From NCBI GenBank assembly GCA_015039365.1, contig WION01000005.1:62001-126000 (forward strand): 64,000 bases of DNA. The letters run 5' to 3'. The notes under the pieces are model-generated. The model did no database searches. It was not told where the DNA came from and was given only the letters and a program-made list of their open reading frames with translations. This document shows, piece by piece, positions 36,030-46,468 of the stretch. Position 1 is the stretch's first letter, and every line of letters begins with the position of its first letter. A program made the position numbers and the translations under genes. This DNA is from Amanita rubescens. Its lineage: Eukaryota > Basidiomycota > Agaricomycetes > Agaricales > Amanitaceae.

Positions 36030-36965
36030 TTGCATGATCTCGTCCAGATGGGTCCATTTGTGGACTTATCACCAAAGCTTCTCCAGAAACCATAGTACTT
36101 CTTTACCCAAGTGTCCAAGACCTGCTGAGCGATCGTGCCGTTTACCCTCAAAGTGAACATCCAGAATTAACGGGCGGGCATCCAGTAAGACCTTTGTACA
36201 TTTCCTTGGTCGATTCCTTGAGCGATGATGTTTTTTACACAGTGAATACGTCTGGTTCCCAATCCAGCGCGGCCCAGGCTCGCAATCAATGGTATTTCGT
36301 TCGGTGTTACGTTCTGTCCACCTCAAACGGGAGGAGTTTGTTAAGTGAGGGTAAGAGGCTGATCTGATCTCACCGACATCAGCAGAAGATACTGGTTCAA
36401 ATGTGATGGGCAACCTTTTGCTGTTATTTACTGCAGCAACAAAGGTTTGTTGTGTAAAAATCAGCCCCGGGCCTTTCTTATAATACGCTTGATTCAGCAT
36501 AGCTTAGTTCTACTCCTGTTCCCAGTGCCGATAGACGTATCACACGAAGTTAATCTCGACATCTGACATTCTGACGGCCTAGTAAGAATGACAGATGCTG
36601 ATAACACATACGTACCCGACGTGCTAATCATGCCTAGCAAGCTGAAACAGTTCAGCAAGGTAGACGGTAAAGTTAATCTCGACATCTCACATTCTGATGG
36701 CCTAAGAATGACGGATGCCAATAACACATATGCACCCGACGTGCTAATCGTGCCTAGCAAATTGAAAGAGTTCAGCAAGGTAAGTAGTCCAATATCTTGG
36801 CTTTACTAGCTGTATTTGTCTGGGATACAGATGGTACATTCGACTTGTGCAACTTAAACCCATCATATATCAACAAAGTGAAATACGCTGAGCTTCATGT
36901 ATCAAGCGGTGAGATGCCCGGGAAGGATAGGGTCGGTGTCACTCTTGTCAAGCTTGAGGTATAGC
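36030..36965 (+). pseudogene. POL12 (DNA polymerase alpha subunit B) pseudogene, C-terminal half
   Basis: Translated pieces in changing frames match the calcineurin-like phosphoesterase region and tail of POL12: MGPFVDLSPKLL, IVLLYPSVQDLLSDRAVYPQ, NGISFGVTF, FPVPIDVSHEVNLDI, then PDVLIMPSKLKQFSK and a final NPSYINK-KYAELHV block. In-frame stops and indels break every segment. A GTAAGT...GGGATACAG intron before the last block is retained, so it arose by DNA duplication. Subunit B tethers primase to pol alpha; a functional copy must exist elsewhere. The N-terminal half is not seen, and the GATCCC repeat sits immediately to the left. Confidence 0.7.
36549..36782 (+). repeat. Tandem duplication of about 120 bp inside the POL12 pseudogene
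   Basis: The unit beginning GTTAATCTCGACATCT occurs at 36549 and again at 36672. Each unit encodes the NLDI-HSDGL...PDVLI-PSKLK-FSK segment. Copy 1 has a stop (TGA) after NLDI and a 2-3 nt insertion near GGCCTAGTAAG; copy 2 is cleaner. The two differ at roughly one base in ten, so the duplication predates much of the decay. Confidence 0.85.
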
Positions 36966-37145
36966 ATGCAACGAATTGTTTGTAAGTTAGGACACTTTGA
37001 AGATCATCATGCATTAGTGCACATTTTCAATAGGAGATGATTGATAAATGTTTCAGTTCTTGTCCGAGGAACTGCATCCAAACTCCTAGTTAGATAATAT
37101 CCACTGCTCACTGCTCACTACTCACTACTCACCACAGGCTAAACA

Positions 37146-39993
37146 CTAAGCTATAAGACAACAAGTTATTGATAGGTCATTGCTGCTGCTGTCACCCTCT
37201 TGTGCTTTAAGCCTGCCTAATCTGACTTCCCTGAAGTGGATTGTAGTTGGGTGTTGGGATCCCATAGTTTCCTCCATTAACATGATGGCTTGTGAAAGTA
37301 AAGCATCAGCCTCATCCAACCTCCCCTGACTTTGGTATGTGACTGCTAGATTAGCCATGCTTGTCAGAGTATCTGGGTGATGTGACCCAAGCTTTTCTTT
37401 CCTTGCCTCCACAACTTGTATCTCCAGCTTCTCTGCTTCATCCCACCTCTCCTGGTTCCAGTATGTGGATGCTAGATTAGCCATGCTTCTCAGAGTGTCT
37501 GGGTGGTGTGATCCAAGCTTTTCTTTCCTTGCCTCCATGACTTGTACCTCCAGCTTCTCTGCTTCATCCCACCTTCCCTGGTTCCAATATGTGGATGCTA
37601 GATTAGCCATGCTTGTCAGAGTGTGTGGGTGGTGTGATCCAAGCTCTTCTTTGCTTTCCTCCACAACTTGTATCTCCAGCTTCTCTGCTGCATCCCACCT
37701 CCCCTGGTTCTGATATGTGGATGCTAGATTACCCATGCTTGTCAGAGTGTGTGGGTGGTGTGATCCAAGCTTTTCTTTCCTTGCCTCCATGACTTGTACC
37801 GCCAGCTTCTCTGCTTCATCCCACCTCCCCTGGTTCCAATATGTGGATGCTAGATTAGCCATGCTTGTCAGAGTGTGTGGGTGGTGTGATCCAAGCTTTT
37901 CTTTCCTTGCCTCCATGACTTGTACCTCCAGCTTCTCTGCTTCATCCCACCTCCCCTGGTTCCGATATGTGGATGCTAGATTACCCATGCTTGCCAGAGT
38001 GTGTGGGTGGTGTGATCCAAGCTTTTCTTTCATTGCCTCCATGACTTGTACCTCCAGCTTCTCTGCTTCATCCCACCTCCCCTGGTTTCAGTATGTGGAT
38101 GCTAGATTACCCATGCTTGTCAGAGTGTGTGGGTGGTGTGATCCAAGCTTTTCTTTGCTTGCCTCCATGACTTGTACCATCTGCTTCTCTGCTTCATCCC
38201 ACCTCCCCTGGTTCCAGTATGTGGATGCTAGATTACCCATGCTTGTCAGAGTGTGTGGGTGGTGTGATCCAAGCTTTTCTTTCCTTGCCTCCATGACTTG
38301 TACCTCCAGCTTCTCTGCTTCATCCCAACTTCCAATGTGATGAAATACAAGTGCAAATCTAACACATTCATCATCATAGTAGACAATCCTTGAACTTAAC
38401 TGTACTGCATGATCATAATTTGTTCTAATATGTGGGGCAAGCAGGCCACAAAACTTATAGTTGTCAACACTATAGTTCAACTCTATAGAACAGGCTAGCA
38501 TGGCCCTTGTCATTGAAATACACCTATCAACTTCTATGTCTGGAATTCTGTTTCTGTTCCAGGAATTCACTAATGTGTGGACTGAATATATTTTACCACT
38601 CTTCTTGAGCAGGGAAAATGATAGCAGCACTTGTATCCCTAGTTGAAATTGAATCATATCCCATTCTCCCCTCTTATCTAAAAATAACACATTAGGATCC
38701 AACATTATGGCTGACAATGGGAGACCCAGCTCTTGTTCTGCATCAATGTTTCTCTTCTTATAGTTTTCTGCTGCAACTTTGAACAATTCTTCTGGTATAC
38801 TCTCATGATGCATGAAGGCAATTATTCTATACAGGGTAATAGCACTCTTAGCTGCTATAGCCCCTAAATCTGCTCCCTTTGCAACTTGTGCCTCAATCTC
38901 TTTCATTGAAATCTCCCATGTTTCATATGTAGATGATCCATAATCAGATGCACCTTTGAAAGAAGGGTTAAGCATTAATTGATCATGATTCTTGGCATAT
39001 AGTTCCAAGTAATCTTCAAGTGGACATCTGCAGGCTATCATGTATGCTCCTGCTTGGTCAATTGCAAGAGGAATGCCACCCAGCTTTGAGAAAAGCTGCT
39101 TGGCCAAAATTTGAACATCCTCAGATGTGTAATTTAGTCTTGCTGATTTGACAAGCAGTGATAGAGCCTCTTCTTCTTCCATTTCAAGAACTTCCATAGC
39201 ATCCTCTGTGATCCTAACCAATTCAAAATTCCTGCATGTTATCAAGATATTTCCTCCATTTCCAGGTGGGAGAAACTTCTCAACCACTTGGTATCCACCA
39301 TCTGCATTATCATATATCATCAACCAATTTGACTTTCTGGAAATCCATTTGAGAATATGTGCAGCTGAGGAGACAACCTCAGGAGGGGCATTATTTGCCT
39401 GAGAAATCTGCCTGAGTCTGAGATCAACAGCACTTTCTGAGGAAGCATCAATCCAAAATATGTCAGAAAATCTACAGTAACTCAATCAATTTATATAGCT
39501 ACAGAGGTCTAGTTGCACCCACAAACTTTCATTCTCTTCAGTAAATTTGAGGCAAATCTGAGTTTTTCCAATACCTCCCAAACCATGCAAAAGAAATGAT
39601 TTCCTTTTCTCCATGGCATTGGAAACAAAATGATCCTTTAGCCTCTGTAGATATGCACTACGACCTGTAAACATGGTGCTAGAATGCCTCACAGGAGGCA
39701 GAGATGCTATCACTTCAGTAGAAACAGAAGGATTGTTGATTTGCTAAATGTCATCATGATCATGGATATCTTCACAATAGCACAAAATCACATACTACAT
39801 AATTCCCACCGACATCAATGAACTGGCTATTTACAATCATGAAGTTCTGAGCCGCAGCAAAGATACCTGCATCAAGTCCAGAGGCCATAACTGGAGGGTT
39901 ACTAGTATTGCTATTGACTTCCCCGGTCTCATCACCCATTGTATCTTGGCATTTGGTAATGGTTTCCTTGCTGGATGAGCAGCAGTTGTCCAT
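37146..39993 (-). pseudogene. NB-ARC/TPR NLR-like receptor with one in-frame stop codon
   Basis: Exons 39796-39993, 39523-39743 and 37146-39471 form a single frame of 915 codons, interrupted only by TGA at 38088-38090 (codon 601). The N-terminus carries the basidiomycete NLR pattern with FAAAQNFMIVNSQFIDVGG. The nucleotide-binding domain has a P-loop (GLGGIGKTQ, about residue 117), a Walker B-like WLMIYDNAD and a GLPL-type GGIPLAIDQAG. After a winged-helix-like region come nine 42-residue TPR units of the kinesin-light-chain type (GRWDEAEKLEVQVMEARKE...). The C-terminus is ITCCLIA, a possible CaaX box. In fungi such proteins act in non-self recognition or programmed cell death. The stop falls at the Trp of a repeat (TAC TGA AAC versus TAC TGG AAC elsewhere), so the product may be truncated, read through, or the gene newly dead. 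Confidence 0.85.
37200..38335 (-). repeat. Nine-unit, 126-bp coding tandem repeat (TPR array)
   Basis: Units of 126 bp (42 codons) repeat with few differences. The shared core is LGSHHPHTLTSMANLASTYW followed by NQGRWDEAEK. The last unit (GRLDEADALLSQAI) is divergent and marks the end of the array. Variation between units concentrates at a few codons (EKLEV/EKLAV/EKQMV, YWN/YRN/YQN, PHT/PDT). This is the pattern of homogenised, high-turnover repeats in fungal NLRs. Confidence 0.9.
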
Positions 39994-40554
39994 GCGAGGC
40001 CGGTGTATGCAAAGAACGTGGTTGTCAAGAAGAAAGAGAGATTGTAACGCATGTCACGCTCGGCTCCGAACTAATCCCAAAATAGAATGCAAAACCCGAC
40101 CGTGTACAGCACACAACCCGTGTCGTGAAGACACTATTGTTTGTAAGTTAATCCTCCATATTACGATGCACTACATCAGCCAAATTCTCGCCGATCAAGA
40201 CGACCTTCCCTGGATCCGGAATTCCCAATATATTTTTCACTTTAATATCGAGCTTTTCCAGTTCGGGCGACCATCCAATTAGTTACAAATGCCATTCGCC
40301 AATTCAAGTCATAATCCCAATGGAACTCCGTGAATAGGCTGGCATGAAATACATAGCAGCTCAGCAAAGAATTAATGGGATGCAATTCTGGGGTGGTCCA
40401 TCTGTTTGTGGCGAGTGTCAAAGTTCAGGCGTGAACGAAAGGAGCTTAAGCCCCGTAATGACTTTGGGGCAAAGGCAGCCGACTAAATTTCAAACTTTAC
40501 CAAATCTATGTGCCAAATCTAGATTTGCCGTCGCTCCATGTCCACCGCGGCATT
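39994..40554. other. Interval between the NLR-like gene and the AIM18-like gene
   Basis: About 560 bp with no supported gene. It contains the NLR promoter side and the 3' flank of the AIM18-like gene. I see no tRNA-like fold or repeat. Confidence 0.35.
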
Positions 40555-41642
40555 TCATGATTTTCTAAAAGACTCCAATCTCTCCAAAACCGATTTTTTC
40601 ATCTATTGATAATCAGTCCTCGACTAACGCAAAAGAAAGAATAGCGGACTTACAGCCGGACTGGGAGCATCACCTTCAAAGTAATGCAGCACCAGTTCAG
40701 TCGCCACCCAATCATTCTCAATAGTCCCTAGATCTCTAAATATCAGGCTTCGTGGTCGGTTCGGCATCGGTCCCGTCAATAACATGTCAAAAGGCGTATG
40801 CTTCTTGAGAGAGGAGTTTGGGAAGATGGATTTGAGTTTGCGCATAGATGAACCAACGACGATGGCTTCCTCTTCTGTTAGCGTGTTATTTAACTTGGCT
40901 TGGGTCATTCGCGCTTGGAGCGCCCGCATGAAAGCATCACGGAGGTGTGAGTACGACGTGGTCCTTGTAGGCACTGTAGTTGCATGATTCTCAAAAGTTG
41001 TATGATAAACGACGGGGTGGTTCTCACCTATACGCACGACACATGTCGTATTTCCAACAATATATTTCACCTTTTCTTCAGTTGGCATGTCTTTCGGTAT
41101 CTAAAACTTGGGGTCGATTTATATCGTCAACATGTAATCTCATGTCCATACTTTGAGATTTGGATCATTCAAGTCGGCGTAAAATCCGACAGAGTATACC
41201 TTGATGCCCAGGAACGAAACAGTCCGAACGCCCAAGCCAACGAGACTTAAGGTTGGTATTTTAACCTTGGCTGGAACATCAAGTGTTTTTGGGAACGCTA
41301 TTGAAGTTGCTGTGTCCACTGAAGACGACAGTCAATGAGCTAAACGCTGCGGGCAACGAGGGACAACGCACCAACGACCTCTTCAGTATCCGTACCCTGA
41401 CTTGCGATTCCCTGAGTAGATGGCGCATCCAAGTAAACCTTTCTTTGGCTTGCGACCACCGCAGCACAAGCAATGCCAGCGGTTACAATCCCAAACCATG
41501 TCCCTCGTGAGGTGCTCTGGCCAGTCTGTCGACCAGCAGAGCTGAAGAATCTGCCTGTCTGGTTACGTGTCCAAGTTCGAGCTGTGAGTGAGGTTGCGAA
41601 CACGGGCGGACATTGTGGTGACCGGAACAAAAGTCGGAACAT
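40555..41642 (-). CDS. Mitochondrial chalcone-isomerase-fold protein (AIM18/AIM46-like)
   Basis: Five exons (41372-41642, 41152-41318, 41028-41100, 40654-40973, 40555-40602) encode 292 residues. The N-terminus is rich in Arg, Ser and Thr and poor in acids, fitting a mitochondrial presequence, and is followed by a hydrophobic stretch (FGIVTAGIACAAVVA). The chalcone-isomerase fold begins at LSLVGLGVRTVSFLGIKVYSVGFYA and continues through RTTSYSHLRDAFMRAL and an IFRDLGTIENDWVA strand. Fungal members lack the flavonoid pathway and are thought to bind fatty acids or heme, probably in the inner membrane or intermembrane space. The first intron donor was set at 41371 because it restores frame. Confidence 0.88.
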
Positions 41643-41990
41643 GGCTGTTTACCGGAGTAACAATTTTCGCCAGCCTACAAGACAGGATGCTACATATAGT
41701 ACAGTATCGGTATTTTGCCCTACAATATGCGAATGTATGTAGATTGCCCCGAACAAACGGGGTGAGCTAAACCTGCCCAATGACTCCCAGCACTTTGTAT
41801 AGTCCACCTATAAAGGACCCAACGCCAAACAGCCTCCGCGTGTTTTCGGAATTGTAACCAGCGAAGGACCCATTAAATTCTTATTATAACACGTGAATGA
41901 TACACCGGGGTATATTACAGTAACTGTAAACAGCGTCTCGTCAACCCGCACAATCCCCAAAGGCAAGAGAGAGAAAAAGCTCACAAATAC

Positions 41991-42685
41991 TCAATCATCA
42001 TCCGCTATACGCGCCCTCTTGGTCGGCCTTCGAGACGAGAGACTCGTAACACTAACTTCGTCATCCGATTCCCCCGTACTCGGTCGACTGGCCATAGCCC
42101 GCTTCCGTCTTTGATACTCCCTATCTCTCGCCTTCTTTTGTTGCGCAACTGTAAGTTCTTGATTTCTCGGTGCAGGAGGTACGACCACAGTCGTCAATCC
42201 CGGCGTAGCTTGTTTATGATAATCATCAGTTGTAGCGATAGACTCGTCGCCTTCGCCTAAAAGTTCCAAAGACTACAATATAGTGTGCATTAGGTTGGAG
42301 GTGACATTCAATATCAAACAAATAAAAAACCTTTTGACAAGTCGAACTGCTGTTTGAAAAAACGCGGTCCTGGTCATTGATTTCATGCTTCTTTCTTGCG
42401 ACGGTCGGATTTTTTAGATACCCGTCAAACCCTTGAATGATATTTCCACCGCTGTGAGTAGCCGTCTCTGTCAGGTACGACGCTTCTAGACTGTAAATCT
42501 GCGCCTCTATTTGAGCCTTGAACAATAATCAATGAGCATCCGCCAAACGCAGTTCAAAAGATGAAACACACCAGCTGTTTATCAATCGCCCTCTTCTTCG
42601 GTAAAGCCTGCAAAAGCTCCTTTTTCAATGTTTCATAGTGCGCCTTGTCGTCTGTAGGAGGCACGGCGGGCGCGGTGTCCGCCAT
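41991..42685 (-). CDS. EAF6: Chromatin-modification subunit EAF6 (NuA4/MYST acetyltransferase complexes)
   Basis: Three exons (42572-42685, 42331-42516, 41991-42272) give 193 residues. The conserved EAF6/MEAF6 core is present: KKELLQALPKKRAIDKQLAQ, IYSLEASYLTET and GNIIQGFDGYLKN. A leucine-zipper-like helix mediates assembly into NuA4-type histone acetyltransferases. The C-terminal third is basic (RDREYQRRKRAM, RRPTKRARIADDD) and looks like a nuclear localisation region. The start at 42685 (MADTAPA) gives a family-length N-terminus; an upstream ATG at 42790 would add 35 unconserved residues. The divergent RPT5 start is 131 bp away. Confidence 0.88.
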
Positions 42686-42816
42686 ATTTGCGTCCAGCCA
42701 GCGCTTGTTGGTTGCGTGGCTGTGCACTTTATTGTTCACTGTTTGGACCAGGCCGCGCGTACCAACTAACGCTCGGAGCGTCAGTGACATAACTCACTAC
42801 TAATCCAACAACCAGC

Positions 42817-44355
42817 ATGGCATCTGTACCACCGCCAGATGACCCGACCATCAGTAATAACACGGAGAAGGCACCTGAGCAGCCAGCACAAGGTGGTTCC
42901 GGTGCACCAGATGGAACGGCTGTGATGGATACGACGCCGGACGTTCCAGCCGAAGAAACTTGGGAGGATATACCAGAAGAAATTCGGTCGTTGAGTACCG
43001 ATGAGGTTCTTACTAGAATCCGGTTGATTGAGAATGATATCAAGGTACGAAGAGTGTCCATTGGGATTTGGAACGCGACTATAACATGGGAATACTAGGT
43101 CATGCGGTCAGAAACGCTACGCCTGCAACACGAACAGAGCGTAATGAAAGAGAAGATACGAGATAACGGGGAGAAAATCAAGCAGAATAAAGTACTTCCA
43201 TATCTCGTGGGTAATGTGATAGAGGTACGTACATTCGCTTTATTCTGCCAACTACGAGCGAGCAACGTCAACAGATTCTTGATGTCGATCCAGAAGTCGA
43301 AGAAGATGGCGCCAATCAAGATCTAGACTCTATGCGCAAAGGCAAATGCGCCGTCATCAAAACTTCAACGCGACAGACTGTTTTCCTGCCCATGATTGGC
43401 TTAGTGGAACCAGAGAATCTCAAACCTGGCGACCTTGTCGGTGTAAATAAGGACTCGTATCTTATTCTTGATACGCTCCCGGCAGAATTCGATTCCCGCG
43501 TCAAGGCGATGGAAGTAGACGAACGTCCAACCGAAAAGTTTACCGACATTGGCGGTCTCGAGAAGCAAATCGAAGAATTGTTGGAGGCGGTGGTATTGCC
43601 TATGGAGCATGCTGAGAAATTCAAGGTTCTCGGTATCCGAGCACCCAAAGGGTGTCTTATGTATGGACCACCTGGTACAGGAAAGACGCTGGTCGCGCGA
43701 GCATGCGCCGCATCTACAAACGCGTGTTATCTCAAGCTTGCCGGTCCATCTCTCGTCCAGATGTTCATCGGAGACGGCGCCAAGCTCGTCCGAGATGCCT
43801 TTGCGCTTGCCAAAGAAAAAGCACCAGCTATCATCTTTATTGATGAGTTGGATGCCATTGGCACGAAACGATTCGACTCTGAGAAGAGCGGTGATCGTGA
43901 GGTCCAACGGACGATGCTCGAATTACTGAATCAGCTAGACGGGTTCAGCAGCGACGAACGGATCAAGGTAAGTTTATCCATGACGGTGCGCGAGAATGAC
44001 TGAGATGTGTGCATAGGTCATTGCGGCTACGAACCGAATTGATATCCTGGACCCTGCGTTGTTACGTTCCGGACGGCTAGATAGGAAGATTGAATTCCCC
44101 CTGCCGAACGAAAGTGCTCGGGCGCGTATACTAGAGATTCACTCAAGAAAGATGACGGTATCGACCGATGTGAATTATGATGAGCTGGCGCGGAGTACGG
44201 ACGAGTTTAATGCGGCGCAACTGAAGGCGGTATGTGTTGAGGCAGGTATGATTGCGCTGCGAGAAGGAGCTACGCAGCTTGGACACGAACACTTTTTGAG
44301 CGGGATAGCAGAAGTACAAAGCAAGAAAAAGAATAATCTAATGTATTTCGCTTAG
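42817..44355 (+). CDS. RPT5: 26S proteasome regulatory ATPase RPT5 (PSMC3, S6A)
   Basis: Four exons (42817-43044, 43099-43224, 43275-43967, 44017-44355) give 461 residues. The N-terminal coiled coil and OB fold precede the AAA domain with Walker A GPPGTGKT and Walker [13 protein letters not shown] arginines ([19 protein letters not shown]) and a C-terminal helical lid. RPT5 is one of six ATPases that unfold substrates and open the 20S gate. The last three residues are YFA; the family HbYX gate-opening motif normally has Tyr at the middle position, here Phe. The N-terminal 35 residues are longer and more Pro/Thr-rich than in yeast. Confidence 0.97.
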
Positions 44356-44425
44356 TGTATAGATGATCAATCTTCTTTGTGAATGTGAGAAAGGGCGCGT
44401 CCCGACGTTCTCACCGTCTTCTTCA

Positions 44426-46468
44426 ATGTCCGTCCACGGTCTCCCTGTCGAAATTCTCGCTAGAATCTTTGTTCAAGGCGCTGCTTCAGATTCATCCTCC
44501 CCCTTTCTGCTCAGGCCACATCATAAACAACCCCTCAGTCCACACGTTCCATCTCTCAATTTCCAGATCCTCGTATCCCACGTATGTCACCGCTGGCGCT
44601 CAATTGCTCTCCAATCTGCTCCCCTCTGGACAACCCTCGTCTTTCTCGAGGCCCCCCATATTGACCGTGCAAGGTCTCTCCTGGCCCGCGTATTCCCCAA
44701 AGGTCCCCTCGATAAGCCCAATCCTCAATGTCATCCACCGGCTCACTCCGCCGTTCCCTCCAGTAGGTCCCTCACCATCCTCATCTCCACAGTCGACCAG
44801 GCATCCCACATCGAAGGGGTAACCATTGCCAAATCAGAAATGCACGCCATTTTCTGCATGCTTCGCCAGTACCTGTCAGCTTGGCGTGCCTTACACCTCG
44901 TGGTCCGCGATAATGTCTGTAAAGCCGTCGCCCGCGATCATTTGGGGAACTGCGGCCCTGGCCCCTCACTCGAAACCCTCCAGTTGTATCACTTTGAAAA
45001 CTTCCGGGCCGCTGAGGATTTACACCTCGCGACTTACAGACCCCCCGTTGTGGTGTTTGCAAATGCACTGCCCAAACTTAAAAATGTCAGTTTGATTGGG
45101 GTCAACCTACCGTGGGAGAACAGTCCGTACCTTTACGATGGCAGAGTAAAAAAACTCGAGTTGGCCCTGCATGCGGACAGAGTACGGCCCACTTATGAAT
45201 GGTGGGAGAGAATGTTGAGAGGCTGCGGATCCAAAACACTAGATGCCTCAAGTGGAAAAATCGTGGATCAGACGCAGGAAGAGACTTGCACGCTTGAGGA
45301 CCTTGCGCTCCACTATTCGGGTCCCAAGGTAGGGGAAGGGGAACAAAGGTACCTGTGGAAAAGTGTCAATGATGAGCGCCTATCAGCCAGGAACCATTGG
45401 AAAAGAAAAATTTGGATGCCTCGTTTGGAGAGGCTCAGTTTGACAGATCTAGACCCTGACTACTTGTGCAGAATCCTTGAGACTCTTGTCCTTCCCGCCG
45501 TCAGACGGTTGGAATTCGACTTGCCTGAACAAGACTTTACCGCGTTTGTCAACATCCTTGGGGAAAAGGAAGAAGCGGCCCCGGAAACGCATACGAAAGA
45601 GGATTCAGCACCTCAGCCTGGTTCGCCCGCCTCCGATTCCGCCTTATCGGGTCACGAATCTTTGGCTTCTTCAACGGCAGCTACCGAATCAGCGATATCA
45701 TTCAAGGCAGTATCGGCGACTCCTGAAACTGACCTCATCGTATCTGAACCCAAGGCACTGCCCAAGACGCCTCCATCCACGATGCCCGGTAATCAGTGTT
45801 CACGAACGAACAACGCACAGACCAATACAAACACCGACAACCATGTGAATGGACTTGTCGTGAAGAGATTGAACGCCGACATGCGCACTTTCCCGGCGTT
45901 GCCCCTTTTGGAACATTTAACTATCAGGGCGCTCGAATGCAGCGAGGCGAGCTGGCGTGGGTTTTTAAGCGCGCTTAAAGGCCTTAAAGTCCTCGAAGTT
46001 GATTTCGAAAGGGTCAACGACGGGCTTTGGAACGTCCTAATGGAGCGCCCAGGTACCGTCTCCGCCGGCAAGGCAGTGGCGCTAACGAGCCCGACGTTGT
46101 TGCCTCGCCTGGAAATGTTCCAGATAAGCGGCCTAGAGGGCGAAAAAGTAGCCGAGATGGTCCGCTGGAGATCCAAGCCACTTGCGTGCGGAAAGTGGGC
46201 TGTGAAAAATTGGCTTGTGCTTTGGAGCGAAAGAATGAGGGGCAGAGACAAGGTGCTCGATGAGATCGTTGATAAAGGCGTTCCCATCACCATCCAGGGA
46301 AGGATGGTAACAGCCAAGGTCACAGCTTATGGCGGAGAATATTTTAGCGGAGAATATGATGACGAGTATGATGACGATGATGACGATGAAGAAGTCGATG
46401 ACATTGATGAAGACGAGATGGATGAACTGGACGAAGAAGAGGAGGAAGACGACGAGGAAGAAGAATGA
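44426..46468 (+). CDS. F-box domain protein with acidic C-terminus
   Basis: An intronless ORF of 680 codons starts at the F-box Met (44426, MSVHGLPVEILARIF); an in-frame ATG at 44363 lies only 8 bp after the RPT5 stop and is less likely. The F-box (LPVEILARIF ... VSHVCHRWRSIALQSAPLWTTL) is typical of the large basidiomycete family that recruits substrates to SCF ubiquitin ligases. The rest has scattered leucine-rich, LRR-like segments and a low-complexity Ser/Thr/Pro stretch (about residues 400-480). The last 40 residues are almost wholly Asp/Glu with Tyr. Its substrate is unknown. Confidence 0.85.
   Translation: MSVHGLPVEILARIFVQGAASDSSSPFLLRPHHKQPLSPHVPSLNFQILVSHVCHRWRSIALQSAPLWTTLVFLEAPHIDRARSLLARVFPKGPLDKPNPQCHPPAHSAVPSSRSLTILISTVDQASHIEGVTIAKSEMHAIFCMLRQYLSAWRALHLVVRDNVCKAVARDHLGNCGPGPSLETLQLYHFENFRAAEDLHLATYRPPVVVFANALPKLKNVSLIGVNLPWENSPYLYDGRVKKLELALHADRVRPTYEWWERMLRGCGSKTLDASSGKIVDQTQEETCTLEDLALHYSGPKVGEGEQRYLWKSVNDERLSARNHWKRKIWMPRLERLSLTDLDPDYLCRILETLVLPAVRRLEFDLPEQDFTAFVNILGEKEEAAPETHTKEDSAPQPGSPASDSALSGHESLASSTAATESAISFKAVSATPETDLIVSEPKALPKTPPSTMPGNQCSRTNNAQTNTNTDNHVNGLVVKRLNADMRTFPALPLLEHLTIRALECSEASWRGFLSALKGLKVLEVDFERVNDGLWNVLMERPGTVSAGKAVALTSPTLLPRLEMFQISGLEGEKVAEMVRWRSKPLACGKWAVKNWLVLWSERMRGRDKVLDEIVDKGVPITIQGRMVTAKVTAYGGEYFSGEYDDEYDDDDDDEEVDDIDEDEMDELDEEEEEDDEEEE

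Noticed and set aside
36541..36809. Small ORFs on both strands around the tandem repeat
   Set aside because: They are fragments of the POL12 pseudogene and its antisense, not genes.
37200..38335. CRISPR-like array
   Set aside because: The repeats are contiguous, translate as TPRs and have no spacers; the genome is eukaryotic.
37465..38340. Plus-strand repetitive ORFs (MLVRVCGWCDPSFSF units)
   Set aside because: Mirror frames of the 126-bp TPR repeats of the NLR-like gene; the periodicity belongs to the minus-strand coding sequence.
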